Shown one piece after another: positions 53,385 to 63,412 of a stretch of 64,000 nt of DNA. Origin of the DNA: Bradyrhizobium sp. CCGB12 (lineage in GTDB: Bacteria > Pseudomonadota > Alphaproteobacteria > Rhizobiales > Xanthobacteraceae); contig NZ_JANADO010000001.1 in assembly GCF_024199845.1 (NCBI RefSeq), positions 6,014,001 to 6,078,000 on the forward strand, given 5' to 3'. A program made the translations under genes and the position numbers. The notes beneath the pieces are model-generated. The model made no database searches and had not been told where the DNA came from. It saw only the letters and a list, made by a program, of their open reading frames with translations. Within the stretch, counting starts at the first letter, position 1. The number at the start of each line of letters is the position of its first letter.

Positions 53385-53804
53385 ATGCCCGACACCAAAA
53401 CGAAAACCACCGACGACAAGGTCACCAAGAGCGAGGAGCAGTGGCGGCGCGAATTGTCGCCGATGCAATACGCGGTGCTGCGCGAGAAGGCGACCGAGCG
53501 GCCCTTCTCCGGCGAGTATGAGCACGACCACCGCGCCGGCACTTACGTCTGCGCCGGTTGCGGCAACGAGCTGTTCGAGTCCGATGCCAAGTTCGATTCC
53601 GGTTGCGGCTGGCCGAGCTTCACCCAGCCCGCCGTCGAGAGCCATATCGACGAGGAGCGGGACGTCAGCCACGGCATGATCCGCACCGAGGTGCTGTGCT
53701 CCAAGTGCAGCGGCCATCTCGGTCATGTCTTCCCCGACGGTCCCGGGCCGACCGGCCTGCGCTACTGCATCAACTCCGCCGCGCTGAAGCTCGAGCCGAA
53801 ATAA
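53385..53804 (+). CDS. msrB: peptide-methionine (R)-S-oxide reductase
   Basis: 139 residues from ATG 53385 behind GGGAG. Zinc Cys pairs are at 56/59 (CAGC) and 105/108 (CSKC). The catalytic Cys128 lies in [10 protein letters not shown], and GCGWPSF and [10 protein letters not shown] are conserved. No signal peptide is seen, so it is probably cytoplasmic although co-transcribed with an exported MsrA. Confidence 0.95.
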   Translation: MPDTKTKTTDDKVTKSEEQWRRELSPMQYAVLREKATERPFSGEYEHDHRAGTYVCAGCGNELFESDAKFDSGCGWPSFTQPAVESHIDEERDVSHGMIRTEVLCSKCSGHLGHVFPDGPGPTGLRYCINSAALKLEPK

Positions 53805-53820
53805 ATATTCGACCACTCCG

Positions 53821-53857
53821 CGCGGGGCCGGGTTCCTTCATGGAACCCGGCCCCGCG
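53821..53857 (+). terminator. strong hairpin terminator after msrB
   Basis: A perfect 16-base-pair stem (53821-53836 with 53842-53857) with a five-base loop lies 17 bases after the msrB stop. It is followed by a short T stretch (TGCTTTT), so Rho-independent termination is likely. Confidence 0.8.
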
Positions 53858-53922
53858 ATGTGCTTTTCTCTCCTTGGCGGTGCGGCCGATCGTCACTTTT
53901 GGCGACCGCCAGGGAGGATGCC

Positions 53923-54087
53923 ATGTCACTCGGGACCATCCTGATCATCCTGGTGATCATCTACCTGCTGGGGGGCCTGTCCGGCCGCATCGGCGGTTAT
54001 GGCTATGGCCTCGGGCATTCCGGCATGGGGATTGGCGGCGTCGTCCTCGTGGTGCTGGTCGTGCTGCTGGTTCTTGGCAAGTTGTAG
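53923..54087 (+). CDS. DUF3309 small membrane protein
   Basis: 54 residues, ATG 53923 behind GGGAGG. Two hydrophobic segments (LGTILIILVIIYLLGGL and IGGVVLVVLVVLLVLG) flank a Gly/Tyr-rich loop (GRIGGYGYGLGHSG). This is the DUF3309 pattern. Function unknown. Confidence 0.85.
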   Translation: MSLGTILIILVIIYLLGGLSGRIGGYGYGLGHSGMGIGGVVLVVLVVLLVLGKL

Positions 54088-54301
54088 GCCATATAACCCA
54101 TTGAAAATATTTGATTTATCAAGGCTGCGGGGCTGCCATGCGTGGATTCATCATCTCGCATCGCGGGGGTCGCATTTTTGTCAAATCGGCCTATATTAGG
54201 GGGCGAAACTGACATGTGTGGCGGGCCCGCTCGATTGCGGCCCCTGCCCTCCCAAACCCCACGCGCTTAAAGCCCCAGAGAAGATCACGAGGTCTTTGAC
54301 C

Positions 54302-54598
54302 ATGCGTCCACTGCGTCCGTTCAACTTCAACACCTCCGCCGAACTCTTCCCCGCCGCGATCCGCAAGAAGAAGCGCGCAGGCTTCACCTATCGCCGGTTC
54401 GGCACCGCGGCCGAAGCCGTGCAGTTTGCGATGGAGCAGTTGCCGACGGATTCGCTGAACGGCGCCTATCTCCAGGTCGAGGAAGCGCGCTTCGACCAGA
54501 ACGGCATCCGCTCGCTCTATGAGAGCGAAGCCTTCCCGCTGCCCCGCCGCCGCAAGCCCGAGCCGGCAGCCGCGGAGACCGACGCCGACGCGGCGTAA
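54302..54598 (+). CDS. 98-aa conserved hypothetical protein
   Basis: ATG 54302. Reads [20 protein letters not shown], then [20 protein letters not shown] and [20 protein letters not shown], with a basic then Ala/Glu-rich tail. No signal or membrane segment. I recognise it as a type common in Bradyrhizobium without known function. Confidence 0.75.
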   Translation: MRPLRPFNFNTSAELFPAAIRKKKRAGFTYRRFGTAAEAVQFAMEQLPTDSLNGAYLQVEEARFDQNGIRSLYESEAFPLPRRRKPEPAAAETDADAA

Positions 54599-54690
54599 GT
54601 TTCTTCGCAAAGCCTTACGATGTGCGCAGCAGGCGCGATGGCCGAAAGGCTATCGCGCCTTTTGTGTTTTGGGGGCTTCTCTCCCCCGTT

Positions 54691-54762
54691 ATTGCGAGCG
54701 CAGCGAAGCAATCCAGAATCTTTCCGCGGAGGGACTCTGGATTGCTTCGCTGCGCTCGCAAT
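54691..54762. repeat. perfect-arm intergenic palindrome
   Basis: A 27-base arm beginning ATTGCGAGCGCAGCGAAGCA is repeated inverted at the other end (ending GCTGCGCTCGCAAT), with an 18-base loop. Typical dispersed repeat; may also act as a bidirectional terminator between convergent genes. Confidence 0.85.
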
Positions 54763-54830
54763 GACGATACGGAGACATCCGGCGCATTATCGAGCAGATA
54801 AAATCGCGGCGAGCGCTCGCAACCGCTGCA

Positions 54831-55367
54831 CTACATCCGCGGCTGCTTCTCCAGCCAGCGGCGGAGCAGGCGCACGTTGCGCATATTGGCGCGGAACATG
54901 ACGTCGAAGGCGTCGCCGGCGAACGGGACCAGACCGACCACGCCGTCGACCGCGACATTGCCGAGCATGCGCGCCGTAATGTACCAGGGCGCGCCGAGCG
55001 CCCTCGCCTCGCGCACCAGCCACAGCGAGATCGCGGTGGTGATGATGTCGCCGACGACCGGGATCAGGCCGATCAGCCCGTCGATGCCGTAGCGGATGTT
55101 GGTGCCGGGCAGGATGAAGGCAACGTCGAGAAGTTTTGCGATCGCCTCGAGCCGCGCGATCCGCTGCTCGCGCGTCAGATTGCCGAAGGGATTGCCTTGA
55201 CCAAACTCGAAGTGAAACTCGCGAAACCCCTGCTCCAGCGTTTCGGGGCGGATCTCGTGCCCCTCCTGATCGATGATCGGCCCGCGCGCCTCCTTGGAGG
55301 TCGCACGCGAGCTGGTTCCCGAACGGGATCGGCGCGGAGCAAGGATATCGTCGTCGGACATGGTCAT
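54831..55367 (-). CDS. DUF4112 membrane protein
   Basis: 178 residues from ATG 55367 (or 55361). After a polar N terminus, RIARLEAIAKLLDVAFILPG and YGIDGLIGLIPVVGDIITTA with a later GLVPFAGDAFDVMFRANMRN are the DUF4112 core, with two or three membrane-associated hydrophobic segments. Function unknown. Confidence 0.85.
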   Translation of the reverse strand: MTMSDDDILAPRRSRSGTSSRATSKEARGPIIDQEGHEIRPETLEQGFREFHFEFGQGNPFGNLTREQRIARLEAIAKLLDVAFILPGTNIRYGIDGLIGLIPVVGDIITTAISLWLVREARALGAPWYITARMLGNVAVDGVVGLVPFAGDAFDVMFRANMRNVRLLRRWLEKQPRM

Positions 55368-55426
55368 GGTCTCTGGAGAACGCGCCGCCGCGGCGGAGGT
55401 TGCTGCGCCGCGCCCGAAGGTCGCGC

Positions 55427-55852
55427 TCAGGTCGGTGCCGCCGCGGTGTGCGACTCCTCGACATATCTATGCACGAGCCAGGACGAGAGCACCGCCGGCA
55501 CGAACCCGACGAGGCCGTAAAGGATGAACTGCACCGCGCCCGAATCCGGCCCACGCGAGCTGTAGGTTATCGAGGCCAGGACGAACGCGAACAGGCCGAC
55601 CAGGAGCATCCGCAGCACCGGGCCGATCCGCCTGATGTGGACCAGGATGTCGTCGACCGCGCCGATCATCAGCGAGGGCAGGAAGCCGAACAGATAGCTG
55701 TATTGCAGGGTCTTGAAGAACACGGCGAACAGCTTGCCGATCTCGCCGAGACTGGTCTGGGTCCAATAGCCGGACTGATAGGTCGTCGTCAGCAGCAGCA
55801 GGAACCCGCCAACGAACGGGCCGACCAGCGCAAACACCAGATAGCGTTTCAT
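55427..55852 (-). CDS. four-span membrane protein, DUF5413-like
   Basis: 141 residues from ATG 55852. Four hydrophobic segments (starting MKRYLVFALVGPFVGGFLLL and ending VQFILYGLVGFVPAVLSSWL). The family name is from memory and is tentative. 59 bases upstream of the DUF4112 gene on the same strand, so the two may be one unit. Confidence 0.7.
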   Translation of the reverse strand: MKRYLVFALVGPFVGGFLLLLTTTYQSGYWTQTSLGEIGKLFAVFFKTLQYSYLFGFLPSLMIGAVDDILVHIRRIGPVLRMLLVGLFAFVLASITYSSRGPDSGAVQFILYGLVGFVPAVLSSWLVHRYVEESHTAAAPT

Positions 55853-55998
55853 CGAGCACCCTCTCAACTTCGTCCGCCTTATAGCAGCGCCGCGGGAACC
55901 TTGAATAGCGGGGCGCAGGCTTCCTCGGAGGGGAACAAGTGGCAGGGCGACGAGTTCATGCAGGACCTTACTTTATCCCTGGCAGATTGGAGCCGCCG

Positions 55999-56241
55999 AT
56001 GGCCCGCAAATTCCTCCTGGCGACGATCACGCTGGCGGCCCTGACCGGTCTGTCGAACCCGCCTGCTCTCGCGCAAGGCCACATGGGCACGCCGCAGGAG
56101 CAGCAAGCCTGCTCGCGGGATGCATCGCGCTTCTGCCGCAAGGTGCTCGGCAATGACGGTGCGGTACAGAGCTGCCTGCAAGCCAACCGGGCCAAGCTGT
56201 CGCGCTCTTGCAGCAAGGTATTTCAGAGCCACGGTATGTGA
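55999..56241 (+). CDS. small secreted Cys-rich protein
   Basis: 80 residues from ATG 55999. Signal peptide MARKFLLATITLAALTGLSN, cleaved near ALAQ. The mature part has four Cys: CSRDASRFCRKVLGNDGAV, then SCLQANRAKLSRSCSKVF. The same Cys spacing occurs in the protein at 56752, so they are paralogues. Probably periplasmic; function unknown. Confidence 0.75.
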   Translation: MARKFLLATITLAALTGLSNPPALAQGHMGTPQEQQACSRDASRFCRKVLGNDGAVQSCLQANRAKLSRSCSKVFQSHGM

Positions 56242-56272
56242 GGACCGGAACCCGCGAACGGAGCGTGAAGCC

Positions 56273-56503
56273 ATGCTGCGCGACGAACAACTCTCTATCC
56301 TGCGGGACATCAGCCAGTCGGTTGCCTTCGCCGACGACCGTCACGGCAAGATGAGCCAGCTGATCGCCGACGGCTACGTGATGAAGGACGGCGATCTGTT
56401 CGAGCTCACGGCCAAGGGCGTCACCGCGGTCGAGGAACACGCCGCATCGCTCGGCACGAGCGATGCCGAGCAGGCGAGCACATCCTCCGATCGGTTGATC
56501 TGA
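56273..56503 (+). CDS. 76-aa hypothetical protein
   Basis: ATG 56273 behind GGAGCG. Reads MLRDEQLSILRDISQSVAFA, then GKMSQLIADGYVMKDGDLFE and LTAKGVTAVEEHAAS, a pattern like a small winged-helix domain. No other motif. It starts 31 bases after the Cys-rich gene and may be in one transcript. Confidence 0.65.
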   Translation: MLRDEQLSILRDISQSVAFADDRHGKMSQLIADGYVMKDGDLFELTAKGVTAVEEHAASLGTSDAEQASTSSDRLI

Positions 56504-56751
56504 TCGCGCGCGGCGTGACTCGCGCGCAACAATTGCAAATTCATTTGCGATGACCATTGCAGGCGCGTGACAATGGCGCATACTTCGCTCGGGCGGCGCA
56601 GCACTTTCGATTCGACATCACAAGTAATCGAGCGACCACATGCGGGATCAACGGTCCCGACGTGAAGGCTGTGACATGCGGCAAGTCAAGCCGCGTGCGG
56701 CGCCCCAAAACCAAGTGGCTCAAGCCCAAGGGAAATCGGGGACCATTCCGC

Positions 56752-57018
56752 ATGACACGCTATCAGACCATCGCAACTCTCTTCGCGGTCGCAACCAGCG
56801 CCATCGTACTCCAGACATCACCCGGCCTCGCCTTCTCGTCCGAAGCGCAGCAGATGTGCACGGGCGATGCGATGCGGCTGTGCTCCAGTGAAATTCCCGA
56901 CATCCCGCGGGTCAGGGCCTGCATGGTGCGGAACAAGGCGCATGTCAGCCCCGGCTGCCGCGCCGTGATGGACCGCGAAGCCACCGCGTCGCGCAAGCGG
57001 GAAGCCGCCGCGCAGTAG
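56752..57018 (+). CDS. small secreted Cys-rich protein (paralogue)
   Basis: 88 residues from ATG 56752; the frame is open upstream, but no signal peptide would result. The signal is TIATLFAVATSAIVLQTSPG. The mature part has Cys in QQMCTGDAMRLCSSEIPDI and RACMVRNKAHVSPGCRAVM, the same four-Cys order as the 55999 protein. Function unknown. Confidence 0.72.
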   Translation: MTRYQTIATLFAVATSAIVLQTSPGLAFSSEAQQMCTGDAMRLCSSEIPDIPRVRACMVRNKAHVSPGCRAVMDREATASRKREAAAQ

Positions 57019-57033
57019 TCATCCTTCCAGGAT

Positions 57034-57152
57034 GTCATTCCGGGGCGGTGCGCAGCACCGAACCCGGAATCCATTTCTCTATGTCACGTGCTGCCTATGT
57101 CACGTGCTGCGCAATGGATTCCGGATTCGTGCTTCGCACGCCCCGGAATGAC
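57034..57152. repeat. intergenic palindrome containing a 16-base tandem duplication
   Basis: Outer arms GTCATTCCGGGGCG and GCCCCGGAATGAC, with a second inner pair around GGAATCCATT / AATGGATTCC. In the loop CTATGTCACGTGCTGC occurs twice in tandem (57079-57094 and 57095-57110). Confidence 0.8.
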
Positions 57153-57161
57153 AGCAGCAGC

Positions 57162-58775
57162 TTAATCGCCCCACTGCGCGAAGGCGTCGTTGAAGGCGCG
57201 TTCGCCGGGGGCGCCCTTCTCGATGGCGATGATGGCGCGGCGCTGGTTGGCGTAGACCAGCGGCACGTCGAACCACGAGCGCTCCTTCAGGAGCTGCACG
57301 TTGCGGGCGCGGTCGGCATCGACATTGGAGAGGCCGACCAGGAAGAACCCGTCGGTGACCTTGACGGCGAGGCCCGCGAGCGGCGTGCCCCGCGCCTGCT
57401 CGTTCGACTTCATCAGGATGCCCGGCACGTTGGAGACGCTGCCGCCCGGAAAGTCCGGCGGCAGGATGAAGGTCAATTCCGCGGTGTGGCTCGCCGGCAG
57501 CGAGGAGTCGGTGTTACGGCGGAATGACATCGTCATCTTGAACTTGCGGTCGGGAATCTCGATGTCGGCGCGTACGGCGACGTCGGCCTTCTGGTTGCCG
57601 GATGCCTTGATCGGCTCCAGCCGCCACACCACCGAGCCGACATATTGCTTGCCCTTCGGGTCGGACGGATCCTCGTCATAAAGCACGACCTTCTGCGCCA
57701 CCGGCGCGACTGGCTGGTCGCTGGCCGAAGGCTGGCCGACGCGATCGGGAATCTTCGGCTTGCTCTGCGGCTGCGCCGGATTCGGCGTCTCCACGACCTG
57801 GGTCGCGGACGGCTTGAGGAAGCCGTTGACGATCTGAACCAGCTGCTTGCCCCAGAGGATGCCGGCACCGACCAGGATCAGCACGATGCCGACGGCGATC
57901 GCGCTCTTGAACGGGAAGGCGGAGCCGGTGCGGACGCGCTTCTTGGCGTCGCGCTCGGCGCCGATGCGCGAACGCGGCGACGGGGGCTGCGGCTGCGGCG
58001 TGTAGCGCTCGGCCTCCTCGATCGACTCGTCGTAGGAATAGGGCGCGTCGGACTCGCCGGTGCGATTTTCCAGGCTCGGCTCCAGCCGGTCGAACTCCGG
58101 TGAGGGCGAGGGCACGTTGGCGTAGGTGCGGCGCGCGGCACGGCTCGCCTGCGCGGCGGCGCCGCCGAGATCGTTGGCATCGGCCGTGATGTCACGGAAG
58201 CCGCGCACGCCCGGCGCGGTTGGCGGCGGTGACGGCGGGCCCACGTCCGGCGGACGACGGCCACCCGCGCGATCGCGTCCGGCCGGCGGCTCCGGCATCG
58301 CCGGCGGCGCGGACGGACCGGGCTGGCGCGGGGCATCGAAACGCGGCGCGCGCGGTGGGCGCGGCGCCTCGCCCTGATCCTCGGCGCCAAAGGACGGACG
58401 GTCGGCACGCGGCGGGGTCGGAACCGGACGCGTGCGTGGCTGGGCCGGCTGAGACGCGGGCGCGTTACCCTCTGCGGCGCGGGCGCTGGCCCGGCGGAAG
58501 GCATCGCCGCTGCCGCTACCACGGGTGGCGCCTCCACCGGGGCGCGAGGCCTCGCGCGCGCGCTGGGCGGCCTCCGATTCGACCTTGCGGACAGCCTCTT
58601 CCAGCGACAGCCGTTCGCGGGTGATCTCGGATTCCGAGAGCGGCGGCTGCACGCTGCGCAGCTGCGCGATCAGTGCCGTGCGCGCCCGCTCATAGAGCGC
58701 GCGACGGCTTTCGCCGGGAGCGTTGGGGTCCAGGGCGGCAATAGCGCGGGCGATCAGCGGGTAGTAATCAGCCAT
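57162..58775 (-). CDS. conserved single-span membrane protein, Pro-rich
   Basis: 537 residues, ATG 58775. The N-terminal 90 residues (MADYYPLIARAIAALDPNAP and SLEEAVRKVESEAAQRA) form a small helical domain. A long Pro/Arg-rich disordered stretch follows (about 90-280), then one membrane span (AIAVGIVLILVGAGILWG, about 300) and a C-terminal domain of about 170 residues with VGSVVWRLEPIKASGNQKAD. Type I/II topology with a periplasmic C domain is likely. No function is recognised. It lies upstream of a repeat and 37 bases downstream of purA. Confidence 0.8.
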   Translation of the reverse strand: MADYYPLIARAIAALDPNAPGESRRALYERARTALIAQLRSVQPPLSESEITRERLSLEEAVRKVESEAAQRAREASRPGGGATRGSGSGDAFRRASARAAEGNAPASQPAQPRTRPVPTPPRADRPSFGAEDQGEAPRPPRAPRFDAPRQPGPSAPPAMPEPPAGRDRAGGRRPPDVGPPSPPPTAPGVRGFRDITADANDLGGAAAQASRAARRTYANVPSPSPEFDRLEPSLENRTGESDAPYSYDESIEEAERYTPQPQPPSPRSRIGAERDAKKRVRTGSAFPFKSAIAVGIVLILVGAGILWGKQLVQIVNGFLKPSATQVVETPNPAQPQSKPKIPDRVGQPSASDQPVAPVAQKVVLYDEDPSDPKGKQYVGSVVWRLEPIKASGNQKADVAVRADIEIPDRKFKMTMSFRRNTDSSLPASHTAELTFILPPDFPGGSVSNVPGILMKSNEQARGTPLAGLAVKVTDGFFLVGLSNVDADRARNVQLLKERSWFDVPLVYANQRRAIIAIEKGAPGERAFNDAFAQWGD

Positions 58776-58812
58776 TTCTACTCAACTATACGCGCGTCCC
58801 GGTAAGATAGCG

Positions 58813-60529
<1,717 letters not shown>

Positions 60530-61462
60530 ATGTCCGCCACCGGCCAGACCACCGGCACCGACACATCCGGTCACGGCTGGATCGCCAATCAGCCTTACCT
60601 GCTGCTCAGCATCACCGCGCTGTGCTGGGCCGGCAACGCCATCGTCGGCCGGCTCGCCGCCGGGCACATTCCGCCGGTCACCCTCTCCTTCCTGCGCTGG
60701 TTCTTCGCCTTCCTGCTGGTGCTGCCGTTCGCCTGGAAGCATCTTGCGCAGGACTGGCCCGCGATCCGCGGGCGGCTTGGCCTGATGATCACCCTCTCGG
60801 TCACCGGCATCGGCGCCTTCAACACACTGCAATATTGGGCGCTCGAGCATACCCAGGCGCTGAACACGCTGCTGCTGCAGTCGGCCGCGCCGCTGGTCGT
60901 GGCCCTGTGGTCGCTGGCCATCCTCGGTATCCGGCTCACCGCAGCGCAGGCGTTCGGCGTGCTGCTGTCGATGTGCGGCGTGCTCACGATCCTGCTGCAT
61001 GGCGATTTCACCACGCTCTCCAACATCGAGTTCAACAAGGGCGATCTCATCTTCATCGTCGCGCTCGTGATCTTCGCGCTCTATTCGGTGCTGACGCTGA
61101 AGCGTCCGCCGATGCATGGCCTGTCCTTCCTCGCCTTCACCTTCGGCTGCGGCGCCGCCTGCCTCATTCCGCTGGAGATCTGGGAATTGTTCGCGCGGCC
61201 GGTGATGAAGCTCGACGGGCCGAACCTGCTGACGCTGTTCTATGTCGCGGTGTTCCCGTCGACGCTCGCCTATCTCTGCTTCAATCGCGGCGTCCGCCTG
61301 ATCGGCGCCAACCGCGCCGCGCCGTTCTTCCATGTCGTGCCGGTGTTCGGCTCGATCATGGCGATGGCGTTTCTGGGCGAGCACCCGCAGGCGTTCCACA
61401 TCATCGGCTTTGCATTGGTGCTGTCGGGCGTGTTCGTGGCGTCACGGAAGCAGGCGGCGTAG
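60530..61462 (+). CDS. EamA/DMT-family transporter
   Basis: 310 residues, ATG 60530. Ten hydrophobic spans in two EamA repeats; it starts at NQPYLLLSITALCWAGNAIV and includes FSSTLAYL-type VFPSTLAYLCFNRGVRLIGA. An inner-membrane exporter or importer of metabolites; substrate unknown. Closely similar to the transporter at 62353, including the NQPYLLLS start and RGVxLIGxNRAAPFFH segment. Confidence 0.9.
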   Translation: MSATGQTTGTDTSGHGWIANQPYLLLSITALCWAGNAIVGRLAAGHIPPVTLSFLRWFFAFLLVLPFAWKHLAQDWPAIRGRLGLMITLSVTGIGAFNTLQYWALEHTQALNTLLLQSAAPLVVALWSLAILGIRLTAAQAFGVLLSMCGVLTILLHGDFTTLSNIEFNKGDLIFIVALVIFALYSVLTLKRPPMHGLSFLAFTFGCGAACLIPLEIWELFARPVMKLDGPNLLTLFYVAVFPSTLAYLCFNRGVRLIGANRAAPFFHVVPVFGSIMAMAFLGEHPQAFHIIGFALVLSGVFVASRKQAA

Positions 61463-61485
61463 TTACACGCGTCCATCGCAAAGCG

Positions 61486-62181
61486 CTACTTCCTCGCGGT
61501 TTTCAAGAGCTCCTCTGCTGCACTGACACCGCTCTTTGCCTTGAGTGTCAGAGCGGTTGGCTGTGCACTCCATGCGGAAACCAGTTTTTCCGCTTTCTCG
61601 AGTTCCGGCTTGGACAACATGGAAGCCATCTCGTTCACATTTTTCCTGGGCGCCAGTGTCGAGAGCTTGAAATACGCATACGACAACGACAAATCTCTCG
61701 GCGTTCCCTTCCCCGCAGAATACGCCATGGACAAGCTATAGAGGGCCCTGGGATATCCCTGATCGCCAGCCATCTTCCACCACTTCAGCGCCTCCTGCGA
61801 ATTTCCCTGCCTGTCATACAGATTGGCAACATCGTGCTGGGCGAGCGAATATCCGGCTTTGGCGGCAACAAGCTTGTATCTCAGCGCTTCATTCGGATCG
61901 GCCGTTACGATGCCCGCACCTTGCCCATCGTAATAACAACCGAGCTTGTAGGCGCCCAACGGGTCGTTGGATGCAGCGGCTTTTTGAAACCACTCGAATG
62001 CCTGCCTCGGATCCTGTCGGGTGCCGATGCCGTTGTTATGCATCATGCCGACATGATATTGCGCTTCTGCATGTCCCTTGTTGGCCAATGCCACCATCCC
62101 ATTGAAGGTGTCCGCGTCGCCCGCGTTGGCCGGTATTGAAAAAATCAAAAAGCATGAAAAAGCAAAGGCGATGAATTTCAC
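61486..62181 (-). CDS. secreted Sel1-repeat protein
   Basis: 231 residues from GTG 62181 behind GGAGG; in-frame ATGs at 62226 and 62214 lack such a site. Signal peptide KFIAFAFSCFLIFSIPANA. The mature part has four Sel1-like repeats, for example GHAEAQYHVGMMHNNGIGTR and GYPRALYSLSMAYSAGKGTP. Likely periplasmic scaffold. It lies on the opposite strand between two related EamA transporter genes. Confidence 0.88.
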   Translation of the reverse strand: MKFIAFAFSCFLIFSIPANAGDADTFNGMVALANKGHAEAQYHVGMMHNNGIGTRQDPRQAFEWFQKAAASNDPLGAYKLGCYYDGQGAGIVTADPNEALRYKLVAAKAGYSLAQHDVANLYDRQGNSQEALKWWKMAGDQGYPRALYSLSMAYSAGKGTPRDLSLSYAYFKLSTLAPRKNVNEMASMLSKPELEKAEKLVSAWSAQPTALTLKAKSGVSAAEELLKTARK

Positions 62182-62352
62182 GTCGATCCTCCGATTGGCG
62201 CGATTCGAACTCATTGTCCGGTTCATCGCCCAAGGCCTTCTGCGTCCAACATATTAGCCGCCCAAGCCGCCACTTTGGTTCATGGGCGCATTGTAGCATT
62301 GCGGCGGCATGGCTTGTGCCGCAACGACGATCCGGCGCAATCTGAGGCATCA

Positions 62353-63288
62353 ATGACGATCGCTTCGCCCGCGCCACCGGCCTCGAATCCGGCCGGTTGG
62401 CTCAACAACCAGCCTTATCTGCTGCTCAGCCTGAGCTCGCTGTTCTGGGCCGGCAACATCGTGCTCGCGCGCCATGTCGGCGCGCATGTGCCGCCGCTGA
62501 CCGTGACCACGATCCGCTGGTTCGGCGTGTTCCTGATCCTGTTGCCGTTCGCCTGGCCGCATCTGAAGCGCGACTGGCCTGCCTTGCGCGACAGCCTGCC
62601 GCTGATGCTGTTCCTGTCGCTGGTGGGCTTTGCCTTCAACAACGCGATCTCGTACTGGGCGATGCAATACACCGAGGCGCTGAACGCACTGTTGATCCAG
62701 TCGGCAGGTCCCCTGTTCGTGGCGCTGTGGTCACTGGCGCTGTTCGGCGTGCGGCTGACGGGCGCGCAGCTCGCCGGCATCGCGATCTCGCTTCTCGGCG
62801 TGCTCATCATCATCCTGCGCGGCGATCTTGCCGCGCTCGCGAGCATCAGCTTAAACAGGGGCGACATCATGTTCGCCTCCTCGCTGGTGGCGTTCGGACT
62901 CTATTCCGCCTTCATCCCGCGGCGGCCAAAGATCCACCAGCTCTCCTTCCTCTCCTTCACCACCTGCTGCGGCGCGACCATGCTGCTGCCGACCGCAATC
63001 TGGGAAGCGGGAAGCGGCCGCGTGCTGCAATTCGACGCAACGACGCTGGCGACGATGGGCTACATCCTGATCTTTCCCTCGACGCTGGCCTATCTCTTCT
63101 TTAACCGCGGCGTGGCGCTGATCGGCCCGAACCGCGCCGCGCCGTTCTTTCATCTGGTGCCGGTGTTCGGCTCGGCGATGGCGATCCTACTGCTCGGCGA
63201 AAAGCTGCAGCCGTTCCACCTGATCGGCTACGCGCTGGTGCTCGCCGGCGTCGTGATCGCGTCGCGCCAGGGCTCAGCGGTGAAGTAA
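62353..63288 (+). CDS. EamA/DMT-family transporter (paralogue)
   Basis: 311 residues from ATG 62353; the frame is open upstream but that part is not membrane-like. Ten spans and two EamA domains: NQPYLLLSLSSLFWAGNIVL, LLIQSAGPLFVALWSLALFG and IFPSTLAYLFFNRGVALIGP. Paralogous to the gene at 60530. Substrate unknown. Confidence 0.9.
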   Translation: MTIASPAPPASNPAGWLNNQPYLLLSLSSLFWAGNIVLARHVGAHVPPLTVTTIRWFGVFLILLPFAWPHLKRDWPALRDSLPLMLFLSLVGFAFNNAISYWAMQYTEALNALLIQSAGPLFVALWSLALFGVRLTGAQLAGIAISLLGVLIIILRGDLAALASISLNRGDIMFASSLVAFGLYSAFIPRRPKIHQLSFLSFTTCCGATMLLPTAIWEAGSGRVLQFDATTLATMGYILIFPSTLAYLFFNRGVALIGPNRAAPFFHLVPVFGSAMAILLLGEKLQPFHLIGYALVLAGVVIASRQGSAVK

Positions 63289-63412
63289 TTCCGCGACGTG
63301 GACGCTCGCGCGCGTCCCCGGACGCGGCGAAGCGCGACACCAGACGCATCTTTCTCTTTATCCTCCGAGACGCTAGGTTCCCCGCCAACGAAAAAAGAGG
63401 GAACGTCCAGAC

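Noticed and set aside
54620..54901. 93-residue plus-strand frame across the 54.7 kb palindrome
   Set aside because: It consists largely of repeat sequence and antisense of the DUF4112 gene.
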